Below are positions 11,077 to 22,184 of a stretch of 64,000 bases of DNA, in pieces. Source of the stretch: Geosiphon pyriformis (lineage: Eukaryota; Glomeromycota; Glomeromycetes; Archaeosporales; Geosiphonaceae); contig JAAOMT010000134.1 in assembly GCA_016748015.1 (NCBI GenBank), forward strand, positions 1,433,726 to 1,497,725, written 5' to 3'. The notes below the pieces were generated by a model. That model was not told where the DNA came from and made no database searches. It saw only the letters and a program-made list of their open reading frames with translations. Position numbers and translations under genes: made by a program. The first letter of the stretch is position 1. Each line of letters starts with the position of its first letter.

Positions 11077-12268
11077 ATACCAATTATAAAACTTGAAAAA
11101 TTCATTGGCAAAAAAAACAATACTTAAGCATGACTAAATAACATAAAAAAAGTCATTACAGTCAATGAATAAAACAATGTCAAAGCTTTTTAAGTTATTT
11201 TATACTTTTTGCAAGATACTACAAATTTATAGTATTAAAGCTTTGTAAACAAACTCCAAGATTTTAACATATTTAAAACCATGTTTTTACAATATTTCAA
11301 TAATTATAACAGCATCAATTATCTGTTAACTGGTTTTACTATTATTAAACAAGACAATAATAAAGCAATTATTACTTACTTAGAATGCTTTTACTAGAAT
11401 TTGCACCAAATCCAAATCATAGATGCTAATTACTTTATAATGCCACAAATCCTGAATCAATTTGTTTATAAATTGTATAACAATTTGTTATAATAAATCT
11501 GCTTATTATACCCAAACACACTTTAAAATACAGTTATTCATGCCAAAAATTTTAAATTAGCTGAACTCAAAGCCAACCATATCCAAATTATAAATTTAGT
11601 AATAAAAAAATTATTTGAATTGAATACCAAATTGAAACAATTTGATAAAGTAATTAATCAGAAAATTGAAAAATACTTAACTAATAATTAAGAAATTTAT
11701 TAGTCTTTTAAATGTTATAACAATTTAAAAAACTTTAATCAGTTTTAAAATCAGTCATATCTGTTAATATTCTTAGCAAATCAACCATAATAATAAAAAA
11801 TACATATTTATCACTACTGTAATAATCAAAAACACTATAAGACAAAAAAAAATAACCAATAATCAGAAAATTAATATTGAAATCTTAATTACAAGTTTCA
11901 AACTTCAAATTACACTAATAACTTGTTATTAAAACCATACCAATACCAAATTTATTATACACTAATAACACAACAACTAATATATTTATCTCTTATTTAT
12001 CAGACTCCAATACCAGTAATCTATTAATCATAGTCACAAGTAATTTATCAATTTCAACTAATTCAAACACTGTTTTAAAATACTGTGTCAATATCAAGTA
12101 AAATTTAAAGACCAAAAATTACTCACACTTAACAAAATTAAAGATTGGCAATAGTAATATACCAACCAATTTTCAGTTTATTAAACCAGTCATCAAGATT
12201 ATACCAAAAAAATTTAAGAAGTGAGTACATTTAAAATTTGAATTTTCAAAACTATTTAAGTCTTCTGG
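11077..12268 (+). pseudogene. Gag remnant of B1, strongly AT-shifted
   Basis: The plus strand follows B4 gag from the segment PIVKLEKFTSKEN (here PIIKLEKFIGKKN) through FKTMFLQYFNNYNSINYL, a ruined zinc-knuckle region near 11815 and on to NYLSLLVL at about 12265. Many stops and G-to-A and C-to-T changes make it a relic. A minus-oriented B LTR interrupts it at 12269. Confidence 0.7.
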
Positions 12269-12922
12269 TGTTATAAATAATTATTTGGAATATTAAAACA
12301 AATAACAAACCTGTAACTTGGTGCTCAATAGCAGTTGATAATAGTGATTTCTAAAGATTTTGAAATTTGAAAGTTTTGGTTGAGTTCTTTATATAATAAA
12401 CAGAAATTTAATTAATAGATTCTTTTGTAAATTTTTTTTTAGCATAATAGCCAGTTTATTTTGGCAGTCATGCATTTCTAATAAGCTATTTTTAAGTTTT
12501 TTACTCTTGTTTTTAGGTTTTTTACTAGGCTATTTTTAACATAAATTATTTAACACTTAATTTTTTTTAATCAATTAGTAAACAACAAAAAAACAAACAA
12601 AAAAAAAATAAAAAAAAATAAAAGAAAATAAGAAAATAAAATAAAAAATTAGTATTTTATTAATAGCTATAATTAGAAATTATTGGTCCAATATAATTAA
12701 GTATTAAATTTTATTAACATAAATAGTTAATAATACAGATATAATTAATTTTTTTAATTAGATAATAACAATATAAATTAGATAGTAATAGATATTTTAT
12801 TGAGATATATGTAATTTTACTTTAAGTTATAGAAAACTATCTTTTGAAAAAAAAGGTATTGAATAATTAATTCTGAACTTAATTATTTTTTTCTGCTTTT
12901 AACACTCTTTCTATATATATAT
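12269..12922 (-). repeat. Family B LTR, copy interrupted by a second B LTR
   Basis: It begins TGTTATAAATAATTATTTGG, matching the plus-strand start of the B2 LTR (16154), and runs to the TATA region (CTATATATAT), where a second B LTR starts. The remaining end of this copy is not visible, probably because later insertions removed it. Confidence 0.7.
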
Positions 12923-13850
12923 TATTACAAGTGATTATTTGGGATTTGGAAACAAATAACAAACCCATAACTTAATGCTTAATTGATCTGATAATATTGG
13001 TAATATTTGAAAGATTTTAGTGAAATCTTTTGTATAATAGACAAAAATTTAATAATAATATTTTTTAGTGATGTTTCTAGTTTCTTCTTAACCTTTAAAT
13101 TAATGTGCTTTGTCGTCCATCATTTTTTAGAATATCTATATTCTGTCAATTTTTTTCTCAGCTTGATGGCTGGTAATTTCCTGGTAAGCTATCCTCAATT
13201 TTAAGTATTTACTCTTATTTCTGGATCTTTTACCAATGCTATATTCTGATGTTAGTATCCTGTACATTAATCTTTTAATTAATTAGTAAATCCACAATAA
13301 AACAAAACAAAAGAATAAAAATAATAAAAATAATAAAAATAATAAAAATAATAAAAATAATAAAAAAAGAAATAAAAAGATAAGCCAAGGCAAAAAAAAG
13401 TTGGTATTCTATTAATAGTCATAATTAAGAGTTATTGGTTCAGTAGAGTTAAGTATCAACAATTATTAACATGAATTGTTGATAATAAAAAGATAGATTG
13501 TGATATGTAATAAGTATTTTATTGATATTCAATATTTTCATTTCAAGTCATAAAATACTATTGTATAAAGAGATAGATAAGAAATTGAAACTGAAGGTTT
13601 TAAAACTAAGAATTCTGTCTTTTCTGCTTTTAATGCTATCACTATATATAGCATAAATTTTGTTATATGAGATTCCTTAAATTTTTTAATTCTCTAGCCA
13701 GAAATCCTGGAATTCCTAGAATTCTGTAATTTTTTGAGAAAAATCCTGGAATTCTGGAATTCTGAAATCCTGCAATTTCTCTGAAAAGAATCTTGGAATT
13801 CTACTTTTATTATGTTTTATTCTAATTGGCTAATTTGTGTACTAATATAT
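12923..13850 (-). repeat. Second family B LTR, cut by A2
   Basis: It starts TATTACAAGTGATTATTTGG (expected TGTTAC, TG changed to TA). It carries an AATAAA-type microsatellite at about 13311-13368 and a GGAATTC-rich repeat array at about 13690-13800, like the solo LTR at 30204. The last bases are missing, because the A2 LTR begins at 13851. Confidence 0.8.
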
Positions 13851-14538
13851 TGTTACAGTTTGAAGTAACAAGCTAACAGATAGCAAGAGAGAACAGGATT
13901 GTAGGGTGATAGAAATAATCAAAAGAAATTCAACTTTAAAAAGCAAATTGAATAAGTATGGATTCAATGTGCGAGATCAGTCTCATAAAATATCTCAGTT
14001 GCTATTCTTTTCAAAAGGTAACAAGAGAATCTGAAGATAGAGGGATAGTCCGTACTGTCAACAATTGATAACTGCTGGTATAATTCTATGCCTCACATTG
14101 GTGCTTTTAGAATTTAATATCAGGTATCAACTTGTGCTTTTCAATCACATTTATTCAAATAATCTTCAAATGCTACACTTATATGTTTTAGAAAAAAGGT
14201 AGGTAAATGCCAACAAGTAATCTTTTATCCCAAGATGTTCAGATACTTAAAGGTAGGGAAAAAAAAATTAGCAATAAGAAAATAATTGAGATGAAAGTTG
14301 TTATTTTATTTATTCTTAATTATTTTGAACATATTTTCTATAGCTAAGAGATTCATCACTTATATAGCTGTCAAAAGTGGTTAATAATTAGGTTAATAAC
14401 TAGGTCAATGATCAGGTCAATAGTCAGGTTATTGATCAGGTCAATGATCACTATCTAAAAATAGTGTAACTAATTTATATGACATTAGTAACTAATACAT
14501 ATGATAATTAATAAGAAATATAAGTTTCAACTATAACA
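13851..14538 (-). repeat. 3' LTR of A2 (688 bp)
   Basis: It starts TGTTACAG and ends CTATAACA on the plus strand, with TGATCA-type 12-bp repeats at about 14381-14455 and the TATATAG box beside them. It inserted into the B LTR that ends at 13850. Confidence 0.9.
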
Positions 14539-14763
14539 TCATTCTTTTTAAAGAGATTAAGCTCTGGCAAAATCAAGCTATTTATGAGGTAATTTATTTG
14601 AAAAGTTTTATTTAACTCAAAGCTAACTAGTTTGTTGAAGTCTTTTGTGGATAAAATATATAATACTTAAAGCAAAATGATTTTTGTATCCAAGAGACCA
14701 AATCTTTGTATTAGAGTTTTAGCTCTTTTAGCAATAGTTAAAACTCTTAGGACATTTAACCAT

Positions 14764-15456
14764 TGTTACAGGATGGTTTTCTTGTTATATTTAATTGCTG
14801 ATATCCCGCTTTAATTGCAATCAGTCTTTCATGAGTTCCTCAATTCTATTTGTGTGATAATGTTACTGTTACACTGAAGGCTTTCTTTTTACTGTTGCGA
14901 TGTAAGTTATTCTTTAATTCTTGATTGTTGTGTGTGTTTATGTACTCCTTCTCAGAGGCTGAACTGAAATCTACCCACTGTTTGGGGTCTTCTCTGAGGC
15001 TATCCTTGCAATTGCCTGATGTGTTTCTCTAATCTAGAAACACAGAATGTTAATGGTCTTTAGCACTTTTCTAATTCTCACAATAAAGCTTTTATCAATT
15101 AGTAACAACGTGAATAATCTTGATCAAGGATTATTCTTCCAAGAGATTCAGTTGATGAATGATAGTTTCATTCAATNNNNNNNNNNNNNNNNNNNNNCCA
15201 ATATTAAAACTACTGTATATATACATGTTTGTAGTTCTACGAGAAAATACTTTCTTTTTGATATTTCAACCTGGTGCTTGCTGCTATCACCAGTTGGTGT
15301 TGGCTGCTATTGTGAACTGGTGCTTGCCACTATCGCGAGATGGTGTTTGCTACTATGTTAATCATTACCTTTCTAAGATTATTACTGTGCTATATTATGA
15401 TTGAATAGTTTGTATTATTTTTATGATTCTTTTTGCTAAATTCTTAAACCATAACA
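14764..15456 (-). repeat. Solo LTR of family C inside A2 ORFx
   Basis: TGTTACAGGATGG...CATAACA is flanked by CCAT on both sides (14760-14763 and 15457-15460). The uninterrupted site is seen in A1 and A3 near 605 and 21660. It matches the C1 LTR (51943-52783), including the GTGCTTGCTGCTAT repeats at about 15270-15355. It contains a 21-base run of N. Confidence 0.9.
15177..15197. other. Assembly gap (21 N)
   Basis: A run of 21 undetermined bases lies in the middle of the solo LTR. Its true length is unknown. Two apparent ORFs across it are artefacts. Confidence 0.98.
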
Positions 15457-16153
15457 CCATATAATGCCCAAAATTTTTGCTTGTATTTCTAAAGTTGTTT
15501 TCTTTATGAGTTTCATATCCTCTATGATTTCATTAAGGCAACCATAGAGTTCTAATTGCCTTCCATATGACAAGTTTTTGTCTATGGGTAAGATTTTTTG
15601 GAGTGTTTTTCCAATTGTGTTAAAAGGTGAAAGTATAGCTGCTATTATACTTTTCAACAGATATTTATCCATTTTACTAACAATTTTTTCTCTTTTAGTA
15701 GTAGTTTTTTTTGGCCTAATAACAGTATGTATTCTACTGTTATCAGTTATAGTAATTTGTTTTCCAATGGTTAGAGTAGCATTTGGATAGTTTTTAATCC
15801 AATACTCATAGAGAGTATAGAAGGCATTTTGAATGTTTTGATCCAGAAAATAATTGTTTATGTTAATTGAAGATATCTCTGTTTTAGGAATGATGCATTT
15901 ATTTATACTTGATTTTTGCTGATCATTTGAGTCGGTATTACCACAACAGGCAGCCAATCAGATTGTTTATGATATTTTTTGAGTCATGTACCATGAATAA
16001 GATGATCATTGAAGATTGTTCTGGATTGATCTTGAAGAATATAAGAACCATTGTTCAAAACTTTGTTGACTATAAAGGGTCCTTTTCATCAGCTAGAGAA
16101 TTTATTACTATAGACATTGTTTTTGTCTGAACAATATTCCAATACCAAGTCAC

Positions 16154-16918
16154 TGTTACAGGTGATTATTTGGGGTCTCAAATCAAATAACAAATCCATA
16201 ATTTGGTGCTCAATTGATATATAATGTGATTGGTAATATCTGAAGATATTGTTATCTGAAGGTTTTGGTTGAGTTTTTTGTATAATGAACAGAGATTCAA
16301 TTGTAATAGTTTTATCTATAGCTTCCCAAAATCACAGTTTTGTCAATTTCTTTTTCAGCTTGATGGCTGGTATTCCTCCTGGTAAGCTATCTTCAATCAA
16401 GTGTCCTACTCTTATTCTTAGGTCTTTTATCAGTGCTATATCCTGATGTCAGTACCCTACGTGTTAATCCTCAATAGAGTTAGTAATAATAACAAAATCA
16501 AAAATAAAATAAAAGAAAAATAAAATAAAGAAATAAGCCAAGGCAATATGCAAGTTAGTATTCGTCAATAGCCATGATCAAGAACTATTGTTCCAGTGTG
16601 GTTAAGTATCAATTGCTATCAACATGAAGTGTTGATAGTGAAGAGTGGATTTGGATGGTAAATAATTTATTTATTCAATAGTTGGGAATGAGAAATTTCT
16701 AACTAAAAGATTCTGCTTTTTCTATTTCTAATGCTACCACTATATATACATAATTGATGTTCTACAAAATTGCTCACATTTCTGAGCAATGTGCTATAAT
16801 TTCTTAAGCAATGTATCATGATTTCTGATATTGCTCCACATTGCTGAGCAATGTGCTCACGTGCTAAATACTATTTTCTTATTGGTCTGCTATATTTGTT
16901 TTCTTTTTATGAGTAACA
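16154..16918 (-). repeat. 3' LTR of B2 (765 bp)
   Basis: Plus-strand ends are TGTTACAGG and GAGTAACA. In sense orientation CATTGCTnAGCAATG palindromic repeats (about 16765-16860) sit just upstream of a TATATATA box at about 16740. A purine run (AAAAAGAGGAAATAA in sense) abuts it at 16919-16933. Confidence 0.9.
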
Positions 16919-16931
16919 TTATTTCCTCTTT

Positions 16932-17589
16932 TTAATATTGAGCTTTGTCGAAATCTTCGTTTTGAATTAATTTTAATACTTTTTTTTCAAGTATTGTTTG
17001 TTCAATTCTGTTCTTCATGTCTTCTACTTGTGTATTGTTCATTCTTTCTTATTGGTTAATGGTTATGGTTTCCATGTCAAAGTATAATAGTATTTCTGGA
17101 TAATTCTGAAATATGTTGTGTAGTTGATAAATTGTTTTCACATGTAGTATTGAGTTTGTCTTTTTTCCAATGAATTTTTCAATTTGCTGTATTATGTTTT
17201 GGTTGAATACTCTCTTGGATTTGTCGATATACAACTTCTGAATATTCAACTTTTGACCTAGCTGATAGTAACAGTATAATATTGGAAGTTGTTCTGTCCA
17301 TTGTTTCCAATTCTCTTTTGTAAGTTTTTCTGTTGGTGCTATAATAGATATTTTCCCAAAAGTGTTTTTTACTTTTTCTATTATGTTGTCTGACCAGTTT
17401 TTATTATTCCTTAGTAACTGCTAATATGGTGTATTCTTTGTCTTTCTTTTGGTGTTTCAATAGCAAATTGTTTGGTTGTTAACAATAACTTCTATGTCTA
17501 AAGATTGTTGACTTAAAGCCTGGAATAATTGTTGAGCTATGACATAAATATGATCTGATATTTCTATTTTTTTTGGTTGCTTTTGTCAC
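16932..17589 (-). pseudogene. ORFy of B2: 3' ORF of family B
   Basis: This unrecognised protein of about 200 residues lies between integrase and the polypurine tract. It matches ORFy in B1 and B3 and a remnant in C1. The best part (17049-17249) reads NIQKLYIDKSKRVFNQ and FIGKKTNSILHVKTIYQLH. A conserved Trp-rich stretch (NWKQWTEQLP) and CYYQLGQKLNIQ precede it. The stop at 16932-16934 is the last codon before the polypurine tract. A probable ATG has become GTG near 17589, and stops and an indel break the N-terminal half. No similarity to ORFx is evident. An accessory or structural role is a guess from position only. Confidence 0.6.
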
Positions 17590-17649
17590 ATATACTGTGT
17601 CTTTATATATTTTTTTATTGTTTGATTTTTTACATGTTTGGTCTAATAA

Positions 17650-18850
17650 TTATGATTGGTTCCAGATCTTGTGGAATCTCATCTGGTTGAACTAGTATTT
17701 ATTGTATTCCTAATTGTAGAATATTATTGGTAGATGGTCACACTGTATGGTGATATGGTTTCAGTTGATCACTATGTGCTGCTTTGGCTAAGATTTTGTT
17801 GTCCCATCTTAATTTATAAGCTCCATTTCCAAGAATTTCTTCAATGTAAAATGGTCCATCCCATTTGGGGTCAAATTTCTCACTCCATTGTTTTTCCACT
17901 TTAGTATGATGTAGAAGTATTTTGTCTCCAATCTTGAATTCAACTGGTTTGTCTGGTAGTTGATTATTGTGTCTCTCTTTTTGTTTTTCTTGTGACTTTT
18001 GAATGTTATCAGCTGCTCTTTATCACTTGTTTTCTAGAGTTTCTATCAAGTTATATGTTCTTCTTAGTAACATTTCCTGAAAATTGTCTTCAGTTATTAA
18101 TTCTGTTGGATAAGTGTTGACTTCTATCTCAACTAGTAATGTTGCTGTTCTACCATATACTAATTCAAATAATGTTGCTTGTGTAGTGTCTTGTTTTATT
18201 GTCCAATAAGCAAATAGTACTGACAGTATAAACAAATCCCATTCATTCTGATTTTCTTGACTGATCTTGGTGATTGCTTCACACAATGTTTTGTTAAATC
18301 TTTTGACTAGTCCATTTGTTTATGGATAATATGGTAACGATAATGGTCTTTTTATCTCAAATCTTTGACTTAATTTTGTTAATGTTCTGTTCACAAAGTG
18401 AGTTCTTTGATCTGATAATAGTTCTTTTGGACATCCATGTCAACAAATCAAATCTTGATGAACAAATTTGGCAACGGATTCTGCATCTGCTTTTTGAATG
18501 GCTTTTGCTTCTGGTCATTTAGTGAGATAATCCATAGCTACTGCAATATATCTGTTGCCTCTACTGGTAATTGTTAATGATCCAACTAAGTCAATTCCTA
18601 TGTGATCGAATAGTTGTCCCACTTTAATTGGTCTTAATGATTCACTTGGTCTTGTTTCTCCTCTTCTTTGATAAACATTTTAATTTTGAACATATTGGAT
18701 GATATCTCGATACATTGATGGCCAATAATATCTTTTTCTGGTTCTTTTTATGGTCGTTTCTTTATGAAAATGTCCTGCTGTTAGATCTGAGTACATATTG
18801 AATAATACTGTCTCTTTTTCTGGTTCTGTGATTACTCTAATTGATTGATC
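17650..18850 (-). pseudogene. Integrase of B2, broken
   Basis: The minus strand shows HFHKETTIKRTRKRYYWPSM of the zinc domain (one Cys of the HHCC pair lost to a stop, another to Tyr), GIDLVGSL with the first Asp, LLSDQRTHF with the second and a decayed catalytic Glu region (NGLVKRFNKT). The longest open piece is 18023-18286 (ITKISQENQNEWDLF). The C-terminal GPY/F-like part (DGPFYIEEILGN) lies near 17820-17850, and the tail ends in ILVQPDEIPQDLEP. Confidence 0.8.
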
Positions 18851-20392
18851 TGGATTTTTTCTGTTCTTCTGGTAGAGTGTATTTTGATGATTAATAAAAT
18901 ATTTTAATTGTTGTTTTATGTTGTTTTGTTCCTTTTGAGATAATTTTTCCTTGAATAATTGATTATTTATATAATACTGAAGTTGTTGGTATTTTTGTAT
19001 GTTTATCTTTTGTTATATTTTTGGGTTAAAATGTTTTTAGATTTGTCTTATTTGTGATAGTCTGTCAGTATTTCTATTGTCTTTTCCCTTTTTATAATGT
19101 ACTGTATAATTAAATAGTAAAAGTTCTATTTTTCATCTGGCATGGTGATTGTCTGCAAATTTTTGTTTCTGGATTGAAGTCAATCCTTTGTGATTGGTGT
19201 ATACTTTAAACTTTTGGCTCAAGTATTCCTTTCATTTGATAACAGCCCAATAGATAGCTAAGTGTTTTAGTGCTAGAGTTCTATAGTTCTTTTTAGCTGG
19301 GCTTAAGCTTCTACTGGTGTAAGCTACTAGATGTTTTCTTCCATCTGATCTTTTCTGTAATAGTACTGCTCCCAATGCTTAACCTGATGCATTGGTGGTG
19401 ATTATAAATAGTTTGCTATGGTCTGGATACATCAATACTGGAGCTTGAATAAGTTTTTTTCTTAATGTGTCAAACACTTCTTGTTAAGCTTCAGTCCATT
19501 CATACTTCATATTCTTGGTCTGTAGATGGTGAAGTGGCTGAGCCAGTTTTGAGAAATCTTTGATAAAATGGCAATAATAGCCTGTAAAACCTAAAAATGC
19601 TCTTAGTTCTGTTAAGTTGATTGGTACTGGAAAGTTTTTAATTACTTCAATCTTGTCTGGGTCCGTTTTAATTCCATTTTTGCTTACTATATGTTTCAAA
19701 AACTTGAGTTCAGTTTTTCCAAAGAAACATTTGGTTGCATTTAGTTTCAATTCTGTTCTTTTCAACCTTTCAAACACTTGTTGGAGATGATGCAGATGAT
19801 TATCAAATGTTTTTGAGAACACATTGGTGTTATCCAAGTATACGACTACTGATTTCCATAGTAATCCAGTATAGATGATTTTTATGAGCTGTTGGAATGT
19901 TGCTGGAGTATTCATCAAGCCAAATAGCATAACTTCAAACTCAAAATTTTTTTCTCTTGTAATGAACACTGTTTTCTCTTTGTTGGCTGGATCCATGGCT
20001 ACTTGCCAGTAACCACTATCAAAATCTAGTGTTGAAAACCATTTATTTCCTCCAAAAGTGTCAAATAGTTCTTGGATCTTTGGAGTTGGATAGTTATTAC
20101 CTTTTGTTACTTCATTCAGTTTCCGGTAGTCTACACAAAAACGGATTTTTCCATTTTTCTTATAGACCAGTACTACTGGTGATAACCATAGACTCATTGA
20201 TAGCTGAATTAGTCCATTGTCAAGCATCCAGTTAATTTCTTGATGAATGATCTTATGGCTTGTTGGTGGTACTCTGTATGTTCTTTGTTTTATTGGCATT
20301 GTATCTCCAATCTTGATCTGATGTTGGATGATGTTGGTTTGGCCAAATTCATTTTCGCTGGCAAAAATGTCATTGAAATTGTTGAGTAACAT
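18851..20392 (-). pseudogene. Reverse transcriptase and RNase H of B2
   Basis: A 302-codon open frame (19484-20392) covers the RT. It contains IRFCVDYRKLNEVT, WFSTLDFDSGYWQVAM, the palm motif and AFLGFTGYY of the connection. The catalytic YLDD box reads YLDN (VVYLDNTNVF), a loss of the second Asp, so the enzyme should be inactive. RNase H motifs (TYASRSLSPAKKNY-like, decayed) follow from 19480 to about 19000 with stops. Confidence 0.85.
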
Positions 20393-20407
20393 CTTGAGTT
20401 GTATCTG

Positions 20408-20785
20408 TTAAAGTGGATCTAGATTCCCCATGTTTATCTGTTCCAATTGTTTTGGTTGGAGCAGATAACATTCACTTTTTCTGTAGATAGTTTGTAATGT
20501 AATGTCCACATATCCACAAAGCTGTGAAAAATCAAGAATATGATCTGGTGGTTGATCCTCAACTTTAGTGGTTAAATATCCAATGATAGTTCCCTTTGGT
20601 ATTTTGATGACATTTCCCATTGTGTTGTAGATGAGAATTTTGATATTTTTGGGGCTTTTGGCTGATATGTAGAGATTAGTAAGTCCAATCTCTCCTGATT
20701 CACAAATGGTGGCTTCTGTTTCAAACAACTGAGTCTGATTCTTTACTTTTCTTTTTATGGCTAACCTATACTGGTCATATGGTGG
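20408..20785 (-). pseudogene. dUTPase-RT linker of B2, 5' end cut by A3
   Basis: This frame continues the dUTPase reading frame across the A3 insertion: PYDQYRLAIKRKVKNQ, then GEIGLTNLYISAKSP, NVIKIPKGTIIGYL and the LDPL end next to the RT. C1 has the matching segment (54476-54850, with LTNLFIPADKTQWI and ENTIMRYLGTK). The domain, about 120 residues, has a beta-rich look, and I do not recognise a family. Confidence 0.65.
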
Positions 20786-21436
20786 TATTACAGGTTGGAG
20801 TAACAAGCTAATAGATAGCAAGGGAAAACAGGATTGTAGAGTGATAGAAATAATCAAAGAGAATTCAACTTCAATGAGTAAATTGAATGAGTATGGATTT
20901 AATGTGTGAGATCAGTTTCATAAAATATCTCAATCACTATTCTTTTCAAAAGGTAACAAGAGAATCTGAAGGTAGAGGGATAGTCTGTACTGTCAACAAT
21001 TGATAACTGCTGGTATAATTCTATGTCTCATGTCAGTGCTCTTAGAATTCAATATCAAATATCAACTTGTGCTCTTCAGTCACGTTTATTCAAATAATTT
21101 TCAAATACTGTAATTACACGTTTCAGGAAAGTGCCAACAAGTAATCTTTTATCCAAAAGATGTTCAGATACTTAAAGATAGGAAAAGGGAAATTAGCGAT
21201 AAGAGAATGTTTGAGATAGAAGTTTGTTATTTTATTTCTTTGATTGTCTTGATTCCTTATATTGATATTTTTCTACAGCTAAGAGACTCATCATTTATAT
21301 ATCTATTGAAAGTGGTCAATGACCAGATCAATGATCAGATCAATGATTACTATTTAAAAATAGGGTGGCTAATTATATGACATCAGTGGCTAATACATGT
21401 GATAACTAATAAAAACTATGAATTTCAACTGTAACA
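20786..21436 (-). repeat. 3' LTR of A3 (651 bp)
   Basis: It starts TATTACAGG (TG changed to TA) and ends CTGTAACA. It is 36 bp shorter than its partner, exactly three 12-bp units of the TGATCA array (about 21312-21352). A polypurine tract follows at 21437-21452. Confidence 0.92.
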
Positions 21437-22158
21437 TTATCCTCTCCAAAGAGATTGAGCTTCAGCAAAATCAAACTATTTAGGGGATACTCTATTTGAA
21501 GAATTTTATCTAACTCAAAACTAACTAATTTGTTGAAGTCTTTTGTGGATAAGGTATATAAAACTTAAGGCAAAATGAGCTTTGTGTTCAAGAAACCAAA
21601 TCTTTGTATAAAAGTTTTGACTCTTCTTGCAATGGTCAAAACTCTTAGAACATCTAATCATACAATGTCCAAAATTTCCACTTGTATTTCAGAAGTTGTT
21701 TTCTTCATGAGCTTTATGTCTTCTATGATTTTACCAAGGTGCCCATAGAGTTTTAATTGTCTTTTATATGACAAGTTTTTGTCTATAGACAAGATTTCTT
21801 TAATTGTTTTTCCAATTGTGATGGAAGGTGCAAGTATTGCTGCTGTTATACTTTCTAGCAAATACTAATCCATTTTGCTACCAATTCTTTCTCTTTTGGT
21901 AGTTGTTTTCTTTGGTTTGATAACAGTATGTATTCCATTGTTGTCAGTTATTGTAGTTTGTTTTTCAATGGTCAGAGTAGCATTTGGATAGTTTTTAATC
22001 CAATATTCATAAATAGTATAGAAAGTGTTTTGAATGTTTTGATCCAGAAAATAATTGTTTATGTCAATTGAAGATACCTCTGTTTTGGGAGTGATGCATT
22101 TATTTATATCTGATTTTTGCTGATCATTTGGGTCAGTATTATCACAACAGATAACCAA
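21406..22158 (-). pseudogene. ORFx of A3
   Basis: A 753-nt frame runs from TTG 22158 to TAG 21406-21408 inside the 3' LTR, interrupted at three in-frame stops: one after KRERIGSKMD, TGA at 21658-21660 and TAA at 21565-21567. Equivalent codons are open in A1 or A2. The N-terminal part shows CCDNTDPNDQQKSDINKC and YFLDQNIQNTFYTIYEYW; the C-terminal part shows FNKLVSFELDKILQIEY. It lies in the -1 frame relative to integrase, and the integrase frame, if its TGA at 22185 is a mutation, overlaps ORFx by about 50 nt. No ATG is present, so the expression route (shift, splice or non-ATG start) is unclear. Confidence 0.65.
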
Positions 22159-22184
22159 TCAGATTGTTTGTAATATTTCTTAAG

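Larger units (their letters stand above)
14508..15957 (-). pseudogene. ORFx of A2, split by a solo LTR
   Basis: With the solo LTR and one copy of its 4-bp duplication removed, this copy is 753 nt from TTG 15957 to the stop at 14508-14510 in the LTR, the same length as the A3 copy, with no indel. At the position where A1 and A3 have TGA it reads TGG, so the shorter ORFs elsewhere are truncations of a longer frame. One TAA at 14667-14669 replaces a CAA that survives in A1. Recognisable stretches are YFLDQNIQNAFYTLYEYW, NYPNATLTIGKQ, KKTTTKREKI and DKNLSYGRQLELYG. The function is unknown. The solo LTR destroyed the W codon context and adds a short foreign tail. Confidence 0.65.
13851..16153 (-). 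mobile_element. Element A2: 3' part of a family A retrotransposon
   Basis: On the plus strand it holds the 3' LTR (13851-14538), ORFx with an internal solo LTR, and the integrase tail to 16153. There it stops at the LTR of B2. The rest of the element is absent from this locus. The integrase stop TGA at 15984-15986 sits at the same place as in A1 and A3. Confidence 0.85.

Noticed and set aside
13311-13368. AATAAA-type microsatellite as a separate feature
   Set aside because: It is part of a family B LTR and similar A-rich runs occur at that place in other copies.
15047-15404. Open frames across the run of N
   Set aside because: They depend on the assembly gap and lie in a solo LTR.
22100-22125. 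Second slippery site (A5 run) between integrase and ORFx
   Set aside because: The frame there is AGC-AAA-AAT, so back-slipping needs a first-position mismatch in the P site; not canonical, and A1 has lost one A.
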